From an uncultured Muribaculaceae bacterium (GTDB taxonomy: Bacteria; Bacteroidota; Bacteroidia; Bacteroidales; Muribaculaceae), in assembly GCA_910584525.1 (NCBI GenBank), contig CAJUAT010000001.1, positions 28,788-92,787 on the forward strand: a stretch of 64,000 bases of DNA, read 5' to 3'. This document shows positions 42,436-50,783 of this stretch, piece by piece (position 1 is the stretch's first letter; each line of letters starts with the position of its first letter). Both the position numbers and the translations under genes were made by a program. The notes under the pieces were generated by a model. The model did no database searches. It saw only the letters and a program-made list of their open reading frames with translations, and had not been told where the DNA came from.

Positions 42436-43126
42436 AGTCGTTCAATAAGAAACCAACATTGCCGACCTTGAAAGTGTTCAGGTTTTCTGCGAGCCATTCT
42501 GGAGATTTCGTCCACCATTCTGATTTCAGCAATGCTTCTATCGTCTCGGGGGAGTGGCGGTATCTGATGATTTTCGCCGGCACGCCGGCCACTATGGCAT
42601 ACGGGGGCACATCTTTGGTGACCACCGCCCCCGAGCCTACCACCGCCCCGGTACCGATTGTCACTCCATCCATAATCATGGCATGACTCCCTATCCATAC
42701 ATCGTGGCCTATCACCGTGGAGTATTCGGTCTCTCCGACAGGCTTTTTGAAGGGGTCATACACGGGGGCATCTTTGTCGCCGAAAAGATTCCAGCCAAGC
42801 TGCCCTTTAGTATCGTAGAAGAAGGCGGGATGTGTGGAAATGCATCCCAACGGGTGATGCCCGAAACCGGTATACACATTGTCGGCTATCGAGCAATAAT
42901 TCCCTATCCTGCTCCCTATGATGCGCGACTTATGGTTGATGTATGAGCCGCGGCCAATCTTGCTGTGGTGTATCGCGCAGCCGTCAGCCACCATGTTGCT
43001 TCCTTCGAACTCCACATCCACAAGAGTGATGTCGGTACCGTCGAAGCGGCACTTGTTACGGTGTCTCCAAAGACTTTTCAGACGGCGCAGATAACGCACC
43101 GGCGTATATAGCATGGCTTTAATCAT
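42425..43126 (-). CDS. CatB-related O-acetyltransferase (XAT)
   Basis: A 233-residue hexapeptide acetyltransferase of the xenobiotic/virginiamycin type (XAT), as used in capsule genes. The diagnostic segment is CSIADNVYTGFGHHPLGCISTHP, followed by DVWIGSHAMIMDGVTIGTGA and the end VAGVPAKIIRYRHS. The active-site His lies in the GHHP loop. It transfers acetyl from acetyl-CoA to a sugar hydroxyl. Two acyltransferases in a row suggest a repeat unit with two acetyl groups. Start and stop overlap neighbours. Confidence 0.92.
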   Translation of the reverse strand: MIKAMLYTPVRYLRRLKSLWRHRNKCRFDGTDITLVDVEFEGSNMVADGCAIHHSKIGRGSYINHKSRIIGSRIGNYCSIADNVYTGFGHHPLGCISTHPAFFYDTKGQLGWNLFGDKDAPVYDPFKKPVGETEYSTVIGHDVWIGSHAMIMDGVTIGTGAVVGSGAVVTKDVPPYAIVAGVPAKIIRYRHSPETIEALLKSEWWTKSPEWLAENLNTFKVGNVGFLLNDYED

Positions 43127-44472
43127 GACACACTTGCCTTTAGTTTACGGATATCTCTCCTGTATTGCAAATAGAGGAAGAAGCAGGGGATAAGGAGCAC
43201 TGTTGCCAGAGAGAAAGCCACGCCTGGAAGACCCATCAGACGGGCGAACCAAATGCAAGTGGGGATGAACAGGACCGCCGCCGCGCACATGCTGTAAAGA
43301 GCCATCCTTAGATGTCCCACACCATTGCACCATGTGCTGAAGAGGTTGCTCCAGATATATACGATATTGAAAACCGCCAGCGATATGCTCAGGGCGTATG
43401 AAATCTCGACACTGGGTCCCACCCATATCCGATATATGAATTTTGAGACGCATACCATTACGATTATCACCGCCACGCTCAGCGCGAATACCTTCAGGGC
43501 CTTACGCATGCTTGCCTCAAGCCATGGGATATCGCGCTTCACATAAGCATCTGTGATGGCGCTCCATAACGGATTAACCATAAGCATGAACACCGTGTAT
43601 ACCAAGCTGAAATATTTATATGCTATGCTGTAAGGGGTCACCTCCGCTGGCGAGAATATATTGGAAATCAGTATATTGGAGGTGAAAAAGAGAAGCAGAC
43701 AGGCCACCTGCAGGATGAAGAACTTTACGCCCAGTCCTGCCAGCGGCCGCATGAACTCTTTTCTTACATGCCTCAGACCCGGCTTTATCTCCCGGTGTCT
43801 GTGGAGGAATGTATAGGGATATGCCAGCACGTACACTATTATTGGCGACACGGAGAAAGCCAGAGCCACATTCATAAGGCTCGGAGCGGTGAATTTCGTA
43901 AGCAGCCATATCCATATAAGCGACAGCAGCGAGCCGAGACATACAAGCAGATCGTTCATGAACGTCTCCTGATATGACAGATATATGAGGCCCACGGTGC
44001 GGATGGTGAAATTAACCGATATGCACAGTAGCACCACATTGATGATGGTGTTGAGATTGGCTATGGGTCTGTCGATGTTCAATAGATGGTTCCAGTCGAC
44101 AAAGCAGTTCATAATCATTCCCGCCAGACAAATCAGCACCGAGATGGCGGTAAGGATAGCCATGGTGGTGCTCACATAAGCTTTCCCGTTGGTAAAATCC
44201 TTGAGCGAAACGCATTCGGCGAGCTTGTTTCTGAGGCCGTTGCCCAGCCCTATGTCCATTACGTTGATCCATGTCAGCACCGAATTGATGGTGATCCATA
44301 CGCCATATTCATAGCTGTTGAGATAGCCGAGCGTGAGAGGAACAAGCAACAGAGAAATCAGCACGCTGAAACCCTTGAGCATAATGGAATAAATCACATT
44401 TCTATTCATCTTCCTTGTCCGTTCATCGGAGTTGAACCAGAAATGCGACAACTTATTCTTTATTTTGCTCAT
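43123..44472 (-). CDS. Wzx-type polysaccharide flippase
   Basis: A 449-residue MOP-superfamily transporter with about twelve to fourteen helices. The first helices carry VIYSIMLKGFSVLISLLLVP and the conserved loop LGYLNSYEYGVWITI, which begins the Wzx/PST domain. It flips lipid-linked repeat units across the inner membrane. TTG at 44490 would add six residues; ATG at 44472 is taken. It is downstream of the toxin-antitoxin module and overlaps the XAT gene. Confidence 0.92.
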   Translation of the reverse strand: MSKIKNKLSHFWFNSDERTRKMNRNVIYSIMLKGFSVLISLLLVPLTLGYLNSYEYGVWITINSVLTWINVMDIGLGNGLRNKLAECVSLKDFTNGKAYVSTTMAILTAISVLICLAGMIMNCFVDWNHLLNIDRPIANLNTIINVVLLCISVNFTIRTVGLIYLSYQETFMNDLLVCLGSLLSLIWIWLLTKFTAPSLMNVALAFSVSPIIVYVLAYPYTFLHRHREIKPGLRHVRKEFMRPLAGLGVKFFILQVACLLLFFTSNILISNIFSPAEVTPYSIAYKYFSLVYTVFMLMVNPLWSAITDAYVKRDIPWLEASMRKALKVFALSVAVIIVMVCVSKFIYRIWVGPSVEISYALSISLAVFNIVYIWSNLFSTWCNGVGHLRMALYSMCAAAVLFIPTCIWFARLMGLPGVAFSLATVLLIPCFFLYLQYRRDIRKLKASVS

Positions 44473-44538
44473 TATCTGCAAATTATCCAATTAATTGAAA
44501 AGCAATATTGAATTCAATTGTGTCTTAGACAGTGATTC

Positions 44539-44817
44539 TTATTTATCGCCATAATGGCCTTTAAGGGATATCACATATACAATCACTTTCGCATCCTCAA
44601 TACTGTAAATCAGTCTCTCTCCTTTGGAAATTTTTCTGCTCCATAGTCCCGTCAAATCCCCCTTGAGTTGTTCTACCTGGCCTGTCCCTGTTGTGGGATG
44701 TTGACGTAACTCCTCTAACAAATCGCCTATTTTCTTAAGCGTTTTCTTCTGGCCCGACTTATGCCATTCTTTCAAATGACGTTCGGCTTCCGGAGTCATG
44801 ACTATAGTATAGGTCAT
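44539..44817 (-). CDS. YoeB/RelE-family toxin
   Basis: A 92-residue mRNA interferase of the Txe/YoeB group. MTYTIVMTPEAERHLKEWHKSG, the basic LLEELRQHPTTGTGQVEQLKG, and the end LIYSIEDAKVIVYVISLKGHYGDK match the family, with the late His-Tyr pair and Glu/Arg expected for catalysis. It cuts ribosome-bound mRNA when free of its antitoxin. The start overlaps the antitoxin stop by four bases. The module lies inside a polysaccharide operon between a glycosyltransferase and the flippase. Confidence 0.93.
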   Translation of the reverse strand: MTYTIVMTPEAERHLKEWHKSGQKKTLKKIGDLLEELRQHPTTGTGQVEQLKGDLTGLWSRKISKGERLIYSIEDAKVIVYVISLKGHYGDK

Positions 44818-45113
44818 AATCCCAGCATGTCTCTTATTTCATCCATGGAGCAGGCTCTCCCTTTGCCTGCACGCATCTCTGACATACCACGATGTACCGA
44901 TTCCATGTTTTGAGGATTGTCAAACCATGAATCGCCTGACGGTGATGGGTTTTCACTTACCTTTATATTTACTGAGTCTGCTTTGGCTATGAGGATTGTC
45001 TCTATGAATTTTTTAAGACTCTTGCCTTGAGCAACTGCCATGATGGAGAGTTTCTGAAGTGTTTCTGCAGGTAAATCTATGTTTTTGCGTTTGATGTTTA
45101 ATGACGTTGCCAT
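44814..45113 (-). CDS. Antitoxin of the YoeB-like module
   Basis: A 99-residue protein starting MATSLNIKRKNIDLPAETL, a short basic DNA-binding N-terminus with ribbon-helix-helix-like LSIMAVAQGKSLKKFIETIL, followed by a polar linker and a toxin-wrapping C-terminus MESVHRGMSEMRAGKGRACS. It neutralises the toxin and represses the module. I place the start at 45113 because the -7 box lies at 45134-45141, downstream of any longer start, and the upstream codons would be untranslated. The protein is not a clear Phd/YefM and is assigned by position. Confidence 0.85.
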   Translation of the reverse strand: MATSLNIKRKNIDLPAETLQKLSIMAVAQGKSLKKFIETILIAKADSVNIKVSENPSPSGDSWFDNPQNMESVHRGMSEMRAGKGRACSMDEIRDMLGL

Positions 45114-45133
45114 AATCTTTCTCTTTTGAACTG

Positions 45134-45165
45134 CAAAGATATATAATATATATAATATATACAAA
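45134..45165 (-). promoter_or_regulatory. Promoter of the toxin-antitoxin module
   Basis: TTTG (45165 to 45162), a 20-base spacer, and TATCTTTG (45141 to 45134) form an exact consensus promoter. The spacer is purely A and T with overlapping palindromes (tataatatata), a plausible operator for antitoxin autorepression. The leader to the antitoxin ATG is about 15-20 bases. Confidence 0.8.
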
Positions 45166-45199
45166 TCACATGGAACTTTCGCATTAAGGTTCCGTTGCC

Positions 45200-46021
45200 T
45201 TATTGCCGGTTTTCCCGTTTGTAGAATCTGGAGATGAGGTGTTGCGGAATGAAGAAGTATGAGAGGGAGGCGAACAGCGAGGGTATGTCGAAGAGGGCAT
45301 GGCTCCAGCTGAAATTTTTAGAGCGTGCTTTCCATATATGGGTTAGCTGTGACTTGCCTCGTTTGGCACCGAGGTCGCCCACAACACGGTAATTCACCAG
45401 CGGTTCCGGCAGATTCTCGAAACGTGCGCCATGGTTGCGTAGACGGAGCCACAGCTCCAGGTCTTCAGCCTTGTGGAAGCTCTCGTCGTAACGGAAGTCG
45501 GGGAGCCGACGACGGCGTATCATGACTGTGGGATGCGCCACCGGACAACGGAATATCCAGTAGAACGAGAATCTGAATCCTTTGACGGGGTAACGGCGCT
45601 GGCTCATGATTTTGCCATTCTCGTTCATGAGGTTGAGGAAACCGCCGGTGATGTCGATATCGGGATGAGAGCGAAGGAAATCGAGTTGTTTCTCGAAGCG
45701 GTCGGGTTCCGACCTGTCGTCGCCGTCCATGCGGGCAATAAGCTCACCGCGGGCCTGCCGGAGGCCTTCGTTGAGTGCAGGCACAAAGCCCATTTTCTCG
45801 CCTTTGCGGATTACCCTCACGCGCGTGTCTTCCTGTGCAAGGGCATCAATCTCACGGCGTGTCTCAGCAGATGTGCTGTCGTCGAGAATCAGTAGCTCGA
45901 AATTGCGGTAGGTCTGGGCAAGTATGCTTCCCACGGCCTCTCTTACAAAGGCCGGCGGCTCATTGAAGGTGGCCATGATGACCGATATCAACGGGTTCTT
46001 GCTCTCGGTGCCCTTTTCCAT
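45200..46021 (-). CDS. Glycosyltransferase family 2 protein
   Basis: A 273-residue GT-A enzyme. LISVIMATFNEPPAFV starts the fold; FELLILDDSTSAETR gives the first acidic residues and ELIARMDGDDRSEPDRF is the DxD metal motif. PVAHPTVMIRRR and EDLELWLRLRNHG match Gly-transfer GT2 proteins of capsule loci. It acts on a lipid-linked glycan in the cytoplasm. The chosen ATG at 46021 lies five bases after the gmhA stop; a longer start would overlap it. The AT-rich toxin-antitoxin module starts just downstream. Confidence 0.9.
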   Translation of the reverse strand: MEKGTESKNPLISVIMATFNEPPAFVREAVGSILAQTYRNFELLILDDSTSAETRREIDALAQEDTRVRVIRKGEKMGFVPALNEGLRQARGELIARMDGDDRSEPDRFEKQLDFLRSHPDIDITGGFLNLMNENGKIMSQRRYPVKGFRFSFYWIFRCPVAHPTVMIRRRRLPDFRYDESFHKAEDLELWLRLRNHGARFENLPEPLVNYRVVGDLGAKRGKSQLTHIWKARSKNFSWSHALFDIPSLFASLSYFFIPQHLISRFYKRENRQ

Positions 46022-46026
46022 GTGCC

Positions 46027-46599
46027 TCAACAGTTTTTTCCTGACAGTATTTTCATCATGCAATGGTCGAGCACCATATGGAGGTCTTCGGAAATCTGCA
46101 TGTCGTGGATGGGCATGTTAACGCCGTGACGTGTCATTTTGGCCAGCCGACCTCCGTCGTAGCCTGTGAAGGAGACGGTCACGCCGCCGTTGGCGTTGGC
46201 ATATTCCACGGCCCTGACCACGTTCTCCGAATTGCCCGACCCGGAGATGCCTATCACCACATCACCCTCGCGGAAATAATTCCTCAGAGGATGCACGAAG
46301 ATATCATCATATGATAGGTCGTTGCCGTAGGCCATGAGTGACGGGATGTTGTCGTTGAGGCAGAGGAAACGGTATTTTTTCTCCTGGTCGAAGGAGACGC
46401 CTTTGTTGAAGTCGCATACGAAATGGGATGCCGTGGCGGCACTCCCTCCGTTGCCCATGATAAAGATGTTGCGTCCCGATTCACGGGCATCCTCCAGCAC
46501 ATTCATGACCTCGTTGATATCCTCCTTGGGTATGAGGTCGATTGTCGCCTTGAGTCGCTCGAAATAGCTCTCTATGTCCTGCAGATAGTTCTTCTTCAT
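46027..46599 (-). CDS. gmhA: GmhA-like phosphoheptose isomerase (SIS domain)
   Basis: A 190-residue SIS-domain protein. IFIMGNGGSAATASHFVCDF is the sugar-isomerase binding loop of GmhA, and GISGSGNSENVVRAVEYAN is the second. The end MQISEDLHMVLDHCMMKIL matches GmhA, including the conserved HxxDH-like pair. It converts sedoheptulose 7-phosphate to D-glycero-D-manno-heptose 7-phosphate, the first step to heptose sugars. The ATG overlaps the hddA stop by four bases. Neighbours HddA and the HddC/GmhB fusion complete the pathway. Confidence 0.93.
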   Translation of the reverse strand: MKKNYLQDIESYFERLKATIDLIPKEDINEVMNVLEDARESGRNIFIMGNGGSAATASHFVCDFNKGVSFDQEKKYRFLCLNDNIPSLMAYGNDLSYDDIFVHPLRNYFREGDVVIGISGSGNSENVVRAVEYANANGGVTVSFTGYDGGRLAKMTRHGVNMPIHDMQISEDLHMVLDHCMMKILSGKNC

Positions 46600-47579
46600 A
46601 GCATATCGCCTATATTGATTATCTTGGAGCCTTGGTCGTCGAAGTTGAATTTCATCTCCGACTCGCCACACATATTTACCAGAAAATCCTCATGTCTTGA
46701 ACCGGGACAATAGAACAGCATAAATCCGGCACCGCCGGCCCCGAGAAGCTTGCCTCCCGTGGCTCCGGCTTTTATTCCTTTATTATACAACGTATCTATG
46801 ACGTCGGATGTTATTCCGTTTGTCAACGATTTTTTCATCAGCCACCCTTCATGCAGGATGGTGCCCATGGCGTCTATGTCGTTGTTTTCCAGCCGGTCCT
46901 TCAGGTCGTAGGCGAGCTGCACCATTTTCTTCTGCACCTCGAACTTGTCGTCGTTGGAGATGGCCTCTTGCTGACGTTTCAGAATCTCGTTGGCCGAGTG
47001 TTTGCCGCCGAGGTAGAACATGAACAGATTACGCTCCAGCTCTTTCTTTTTTGCGCGGTTCATGATGATTCTTTCCACCACCACCGACTCATCGCCGTGG
47101 AAAGTGATCAGGTTGAGACCGCCGTAAGCGGCCGCATACTGATCCTGTTTGCCGATGGGACTTCCCACTTTGTTGATTTCCACATCGCAAGCCATGGCGC
47201 CGAGGGCGCCGGCCCCGGAGGCTTTCCCCAGGTAGGCACGTACCGCGTTAAGCAATCCTACCGTGAACGAGCTGCTCGACCCCAATCCCGTGCCTGACGG
47301 TACGTCGGCTATCGAGTTGATGTCTATGCCCGACAACCCGTATTCCTTCAGCACCTCACGGAAGATGGGATGACGGATGTCGTTCACGTCGCCCACAAGT
47401 TCGTTCTTGCTGTATTTGAGCTGTATCTTGTCCTTCTGGAAGAAGGGGTGCAGCACAATATACATATATTTGTCGATGGCCGTGGAGAGTACGGCTCCCG
47501 TATGTCGACGATAGAACGACGGAAGGTCGGAGCCGCCGCCGGCGAAAGATATCCTGAAGGGGGTGCGAGTTATGATCAT
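46596..47579 (-). CDS. hddA: HddA, D-glycero-alpha-D-manno-heptose 7-phosphate kinase
   Basis: A 327-residue GHMP kinase. MIITRTPFRISFAGGGSDLP is the HddA opening and PSGTGLGSSSSFTVGLLNAV is the phosphate-binding GHMP motif 2. ATGGKLLGAGGAGFMLFY near the end is motif 3. It phosphorylates heptose 7-phosphate at the anomeric alpha position to give the 1,7-bisphosphate. This, rather than HldE, marks the alpha branch that leads to GDP-heptose for capsules and surface glycoproteins. It is in the same operon as gmhA and the HddC/GmhB fusion. Confidence 0.94.
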   Translation of the reverse strand: MIITRTPFRISFAGGGSDLPSFYRRHTGAVLSTAIDKYMYIVLHPFFQKDKIQLKYSKNELVGDVNDIRHPIFREVLKEYGLSGIDINSIADVPSGTGLGSSSSFTVGLLNAVRAYLGKASGAGALGAMACDVEINKVGSPIGKQDQYAAAYGGLNLITFHGDESVVVERIIMNRAKKKELERNLFMFYLGGKHSANEILKRQQEAISNDDKFEVQKKMVQLAYDLKDRLENNDIDAMGTILHEGWLMKKSLTNGITSDVIDTLYNKGIKAGATGGKLLGAGGAGFMLFYCPGSRHEDFLVNMCGESEMKFNFDDQGSKIINIGDML

Positions 47580-47601
47580 GGCAAGATATAATGATAAAAG
47601 A

Positions 47602-48864
47602 TTAAAGATTAAGGGTGAAGAGCTGGTTTATGGTTTCGAGCAGGGCGAAAGGACGGTTGGTGTCAATTTTGACAGACCGTGCGCAACCGGCGTTTTTGCC
47701 TGCGAGGATGTCCGAGTCGCGGTCGCCGATCATCACCGACTGCGTCATGTCGATATTCAGGTCATCCTTGGCACGCAGCAGCAGTCCCGGTGCCGGCTTG
47801 CGGCAATCGCATTTTATCTTGTACTCCTTTCGTTCCTCGGGGTATCCGCTGTCGGGATGGTGTGGACAGTAGTAGATGCCGTTGAGGAAGGCCCCTTCCT
47901 TGCCAAGCATTGTCTCTAGGGTGGCATGGATAGTCTCAAGTTCTTCTATCGAGCAGAGGTTGCGGGCTATCACCGGCTGGTTGGTGACTACCACGGCAAG
48001 CCATCCCTGCCTGTTGATGAGCTTTATGGCTTCGGCGGCTCCCTCGATGAGCTTCAGCCGTTCCGGACGGTCGAGCAGATTCACCTCCTCGTTGATCACA
48101 CCGTCGCGGTCAAGAAAGACGCATGGACGGGGATTGTGGCGGTTCATGCGCTTTACCTTCCCCGAGATGACGTCGTGCGACACTTCGGCATAGCGCTCAG
48201 GAGTACCCATATCCTTGATGTATTCATGCGAGGTATAGCCATAGAGCGGCAGCCCGGCAGACAATGCCCTCGGCAGCACATCCTTCTCGATATGCGACTT
48301 CTTCCCTTTCTCCACGAAGCCCACAATATCGGGAGAGAAGATGAAAAGGGCGGCGTTTACCGAATTTTTCGACACGAAGTCGTCGGGATGCGGCTTGTTG
48401 GCGAAAGCCTTGATACGGCAGTCATCGCCGGTAATCACTATATCGCTGTCGTAAGGGTGGTCGTTTGGGTGCACGAGGAGAGTGGCCTTGGAGCCGTGAT
48501 TCCGGTGGAAGTCGGCCATCGCACGCATGTCTATGTCCATCACCGTGTCGCCGTAGAACACGAAGAAGTCATCCTCCAGCTTGTCGGCAAGGTAGGCCAG
48601 AGCACCGGCTGTCCCCAGTGGCTCTGTCTCCTCGTAATATTCTATATTGACACCGAAGCGTGAGCCATCGCCGAAATATTCCCTGATATGTCGGCCGAGG
48701 TGTCCGATTATGAAGATAAAATCGGTGAACCCCTGTTCGCGGGCCATAATAATCTCATACTCCAATATCGGTTTTCCCTCTATCGGAATCATGGCCTTGG
48801 GGATGTCGCTGTTCACCGAAGCTATCCTCGTGCCTTTGCCGCCGGCGATGACCACTGTCTTCAT
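47602..48864 (-). CDS. HddC-GmhB fusion: heptose 1-phosphate guanylyltransferase and heptose 1,7-bisphosphate phosphatase
   Basis: A 420-residue two-domain enzyme. Residues 1-230 are a nucleotidyltransferase: MKTVVIAGGKGTRIASV holds the G-rich nucleotide motif, and DIPKAMIPIEGKPILEY the catalytic Lys. Residues about 245-420 are a HAD phosphatase: PCVFLDRDGVINEE gives the DxD nucleophile, and CPHHPDSG with KCDCRKPAPG are the zinc-loop Cys and His of GmhB; GDRDSDILAGKNAG is the acidic motif. The two perform consecutive chemistry: removal of the 7-phosphate, then transfer of a nucleotide to the 1-phosphate. The phosphatase acts first although it is C-terminal. The ATG overlaps the SDR gene stop by four bases. 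Confidence 0.93.
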   Translation of the reverse strand: MKTVVIAGGKGTRIASVNSDIPKAMIPIEGKPILEYEIIMAREQGFTDFIFIIGHLGRHIREYFGDGSRFGVNIEYYEETEPLGTAGALAYLADKLEDDFFVFYGDTVMDIDMRAMADFHRNHGSKATLLVHPNDHPYDSDIVITGDDCRIKAFANKPHPDDFVSKNSVNAALFIFSPDIVGFVEKGKKSHIEKDVLPRALSAGLPLYGYTSHEYIKDMGTPERYAEVSHDVISGKVKRMNRHNPRPCVFLDRDGVINEEVNLLDRPERLKLIEGAAEAIKLINRQGWLAVVVTNQPVIARNLCSIEELETIHATLETMLGKEGAFLNGIYYCPHHPDSGYPEERKEYKIKCDCRKPAPGLLLRAKDDLNIDMTQSVMIGDRDSDILAGKNAGCARSVKIDTNRPFALLETINQLFTLNL

Positions 48865-49796
48865 TTGCCCAGTCCTTTTTGAATTGCCAGTCGTACGGAA
48901 GCGTTGGAATCGTGCGGTGCCGACCATCCGAGGGCGTTCACCTTGGAGAGGTCATAACGGAACTCGGGCACGTCGCCCACCCAGCCACGGTCGCCGCCGG
49001 TATAGCGTATGGCCGCGTCAAGGCCCATCTCCTCGATCACCATGGCTGCTATCTCTTTAACTTTGGTGCGCGAGTCGCTGCCCAGATTGTATACGTTGAA
49101 TCTGTCGTGGCTGTTGGCTATCACGAAGTTGATGCCGTCGATAAGGTCCTTGACATAAACATAAGGCTTGCACTGTTCGCCATTGCCCAGCACTTCGAGC
49201 TCGGCAGGGTTGGCGCGGAGTTTCTTTATGAAGTCGAAAATCACGCCATGGGTGAAGCGTTCTCCCACCACGTTGGGGAAGCGCGTGATCCACGTCTGAA
49301 TGCCGTAAGTGGAGCTGAAAGCGCTTATGAAGGCCTCGCTGGCCAGCTTGCCTGCACCATAATTCGATACAGGCTGCAGCGGGCCGTAATTCTCTGTCAG
49401 ACAGTCGCTCGTCTCGCCGTATATAGCCGATGTGGAGGCGAAGAAGAGCTTCTTGACCTCATGCTCTTTCATGAGCTGAAGCACCGCGAAGGTGGTGTTG
49501 AAGGTCAGTGTATAGTCTACCAGAGGGTCGCGACCACCCTTCTGTATGTCGGAATTGGCCGCCAGATGGTAGACCATATCGAATTTCCCCTCACGGAATA
49601 CCCCCTCCATTACCGGCGTGTCCAGTATGTCGGCCTCTATAAACTTGAAATTATCCTTGTCGAGAAGATGAGATATGTTTTCAACCTTGCCGAGCACAAG
49701 GTTGTCGACAACGGTTACATTATGTCCTGCGGCAGTGAGGGAATCGCATAGATGCGACCCGATGAATCCTGCTCCGCCTGTTACCAATATATTCAT
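48861..49796 (-). CDS. NAD-dependent epimerase (UDP-glucose 4-epimerase-like SDR)
   Basis: A 311-residue extended SDR. MNILVTGGAGFIGSHLCDSL is the classical GxxGxxG motif; YHLAANSDIQKGG and SNYGAGKLASEAF (YxxxK) are catalytic. ITRFPNVVGERFTHGVI and CKPYVYVKDLIDGI complete the pattern of sugar-nucleotide 4-epimerases. Because it lies directly next to GDP-heptose genes it may act on GDP-heptose, but UDP-hexose is as likely. The ATG lies 20 bases from an 18-base repeat array filling the gap to the next gene upstream. It overlaps the HddC/GmhB start by four bases. Confidence 0.9.
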   Translation of the reverse strand: MNILVTGGAGFIGSHLCDSLTAAGHNVTVVDNLVLGKVENISHLLDKDNFKFIEADILDTPVMEGVFREGKFDMVYHLAANSDIQKGGRDPLVDYTLTFNTTFAVLQLMKEHEVKKLFFASTSAIYGETSDCLTENYGPLQPVSNYGAGKLASEAFISAFSSTYGIQTWITRFPNVVGERFTHGVIFDFIKKLRANPAELEVLGNGEQCKPYVYVKDLIDGINFVIANSHDRFNVYNLGSDSRTKVKEIAAMVIEEMGLDAAIRYTGGDRGWVGDVPEFRYDLSKVNALGWSAPHDSNASVRLAIQKGLGK

Positions 49797-49816
49797 GTCT
49801 TATTATTGTCTTGGAT

Positions 49817-49870
49817 GTTATTTATGTTTGGGATGTTATGTATGTTTGGGATGTCATGTATGTTTGGGAT
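49817..49870. repeat. Three 18-bp tandem units between two polysaccharide genes
   Basis: gttatttatgtttgggat, gttatgtatgtttgggat and gtcatgtatgtttgggat run head to tail, each 18 bases (twice nine). A decaying fourth unit follows, then cactaatca, which resembles the heptamers in front of sufS. The array occupies most of the 90-base gap between the SDR gene start and the GT2 gene stop. Confidence 0.88.
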
Positions 49871-49886
49871 GTCTTGAATTAATCTT

Positions 49887-50768
49887 TTATCGTTTATCAC
49901 TAATCACCACTCCGTCGCGTATCCCCTTGAGGATATTGGTCATGTATTGCCGGCGTGGTCTGCACATTATCGGGAAGTAGAAGAATTTTACGGCATATTT
50001 CAGGAAGTTCTTCCATTTCCAGAATGCCGGCACGTAATCCCTTCCGAGGAGCCATATGTAATTACGGAACTGGTAATATACGCGAGCCGGGGAGGATATC
50101 GACACACGTTTTCCCATGATGGAGTTGTCGCCCTCGCCGAGCGTCTGGTAAATCTCGCAACCGGGCACCTCGAAATTACGCATGCCGTGGCGTGCTGCCG
50201 CTCTCCAGCCCCATTCATTGTCGACGCCGTCGATAAACAGCGCCTCGTCGAAACCGCCGTTGACAAGGAAGGCGTCACGATGAATCATGGATCCCGACGA
50301 GCCTACAGAATATACCTCCCTGACCTCGATGCCGTCAACCGTGAACTGGCCTTTGATACCGTTTTTGTCGGCATAGGGCTTGCCCGTCTTGCTGTTGACG
50401 AATATGCTTCCGAGAGAGCCTGTAGGAATCCCGGCGTTTTTCAGCGCGGCATAGGCGGCAATCATCTTCTCTTTGATGTCGGAGGGGAGCAGGCTGTCCT
50501 GGTCGGAGAAGAAGATATAATCGATACCATTGTCGATAAGAGATTTCACGCCAATGTTCTGGGCACACGCTATCCCTTTGTTGGCACCAAGAGGGATGTA
50601 GATGATTATATTGTCGGCGAAGGCGTCGGAATCGTCGCGGCCCGGAGTGTTGTCGACGAGCACCAGCATGTCGAATTGCGACAACAGGGAGCCGATGCCC
50701 TTTTTCAGGGAGTCGGGCTGATGGTTGTAGAGTACCATCACACATCCTGTCTTGCCTGTGTATCCCAT
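49887..50768 (-). CDS. Rhamnosyltransferase-like GT2 protein
   Basis: A 293-residue GT-A protein. GCVMVLYNHQPDSLKKGI, VLVDNTPGRDDSDAF and PLGANKGIACAQNIG belong to the RfbF/RgpF-like rhamnosyltransferase group. YIFFSDQDSLLP is the DxD motif, and VDNEWGWRAAARHG is the catalytic acid segment. It probably adds rhamnose to the lipid-linked unit. It follows wzc by 15 bases and is thus the first sugar-transfer gene of the operon. Confidence 0.92.
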   Translation of the reverse strand: MGYTGKTGCVMVLYNHQPDSLKKGIGSLLSQFDMLVLVDNTPGRDDSDAFADNIIIYIPLGANKGIACAQNIGVKSLIDNGIDYIFFSDQDSLLPSDIKEKMIAAYAALKNAGIPTGSLGSIFVNSKTGKPYADKNGIKGQFTVDGIEVREVYSVGSSGSMIHRDAFLVNGGFDEALFIDGVDNEWGWRAAARHGMRNFEVPGCEIYQTLGEGDNSIMGKRVSISSPARVYYQFRNYIWLLGRDYVPAFWKWKNFLKYAVKFFYFPIMCRPRRQYMTNILKGIRDGVVISDKR

Positions 50769-50783
50769 GCCGGCGGCGGTGTA

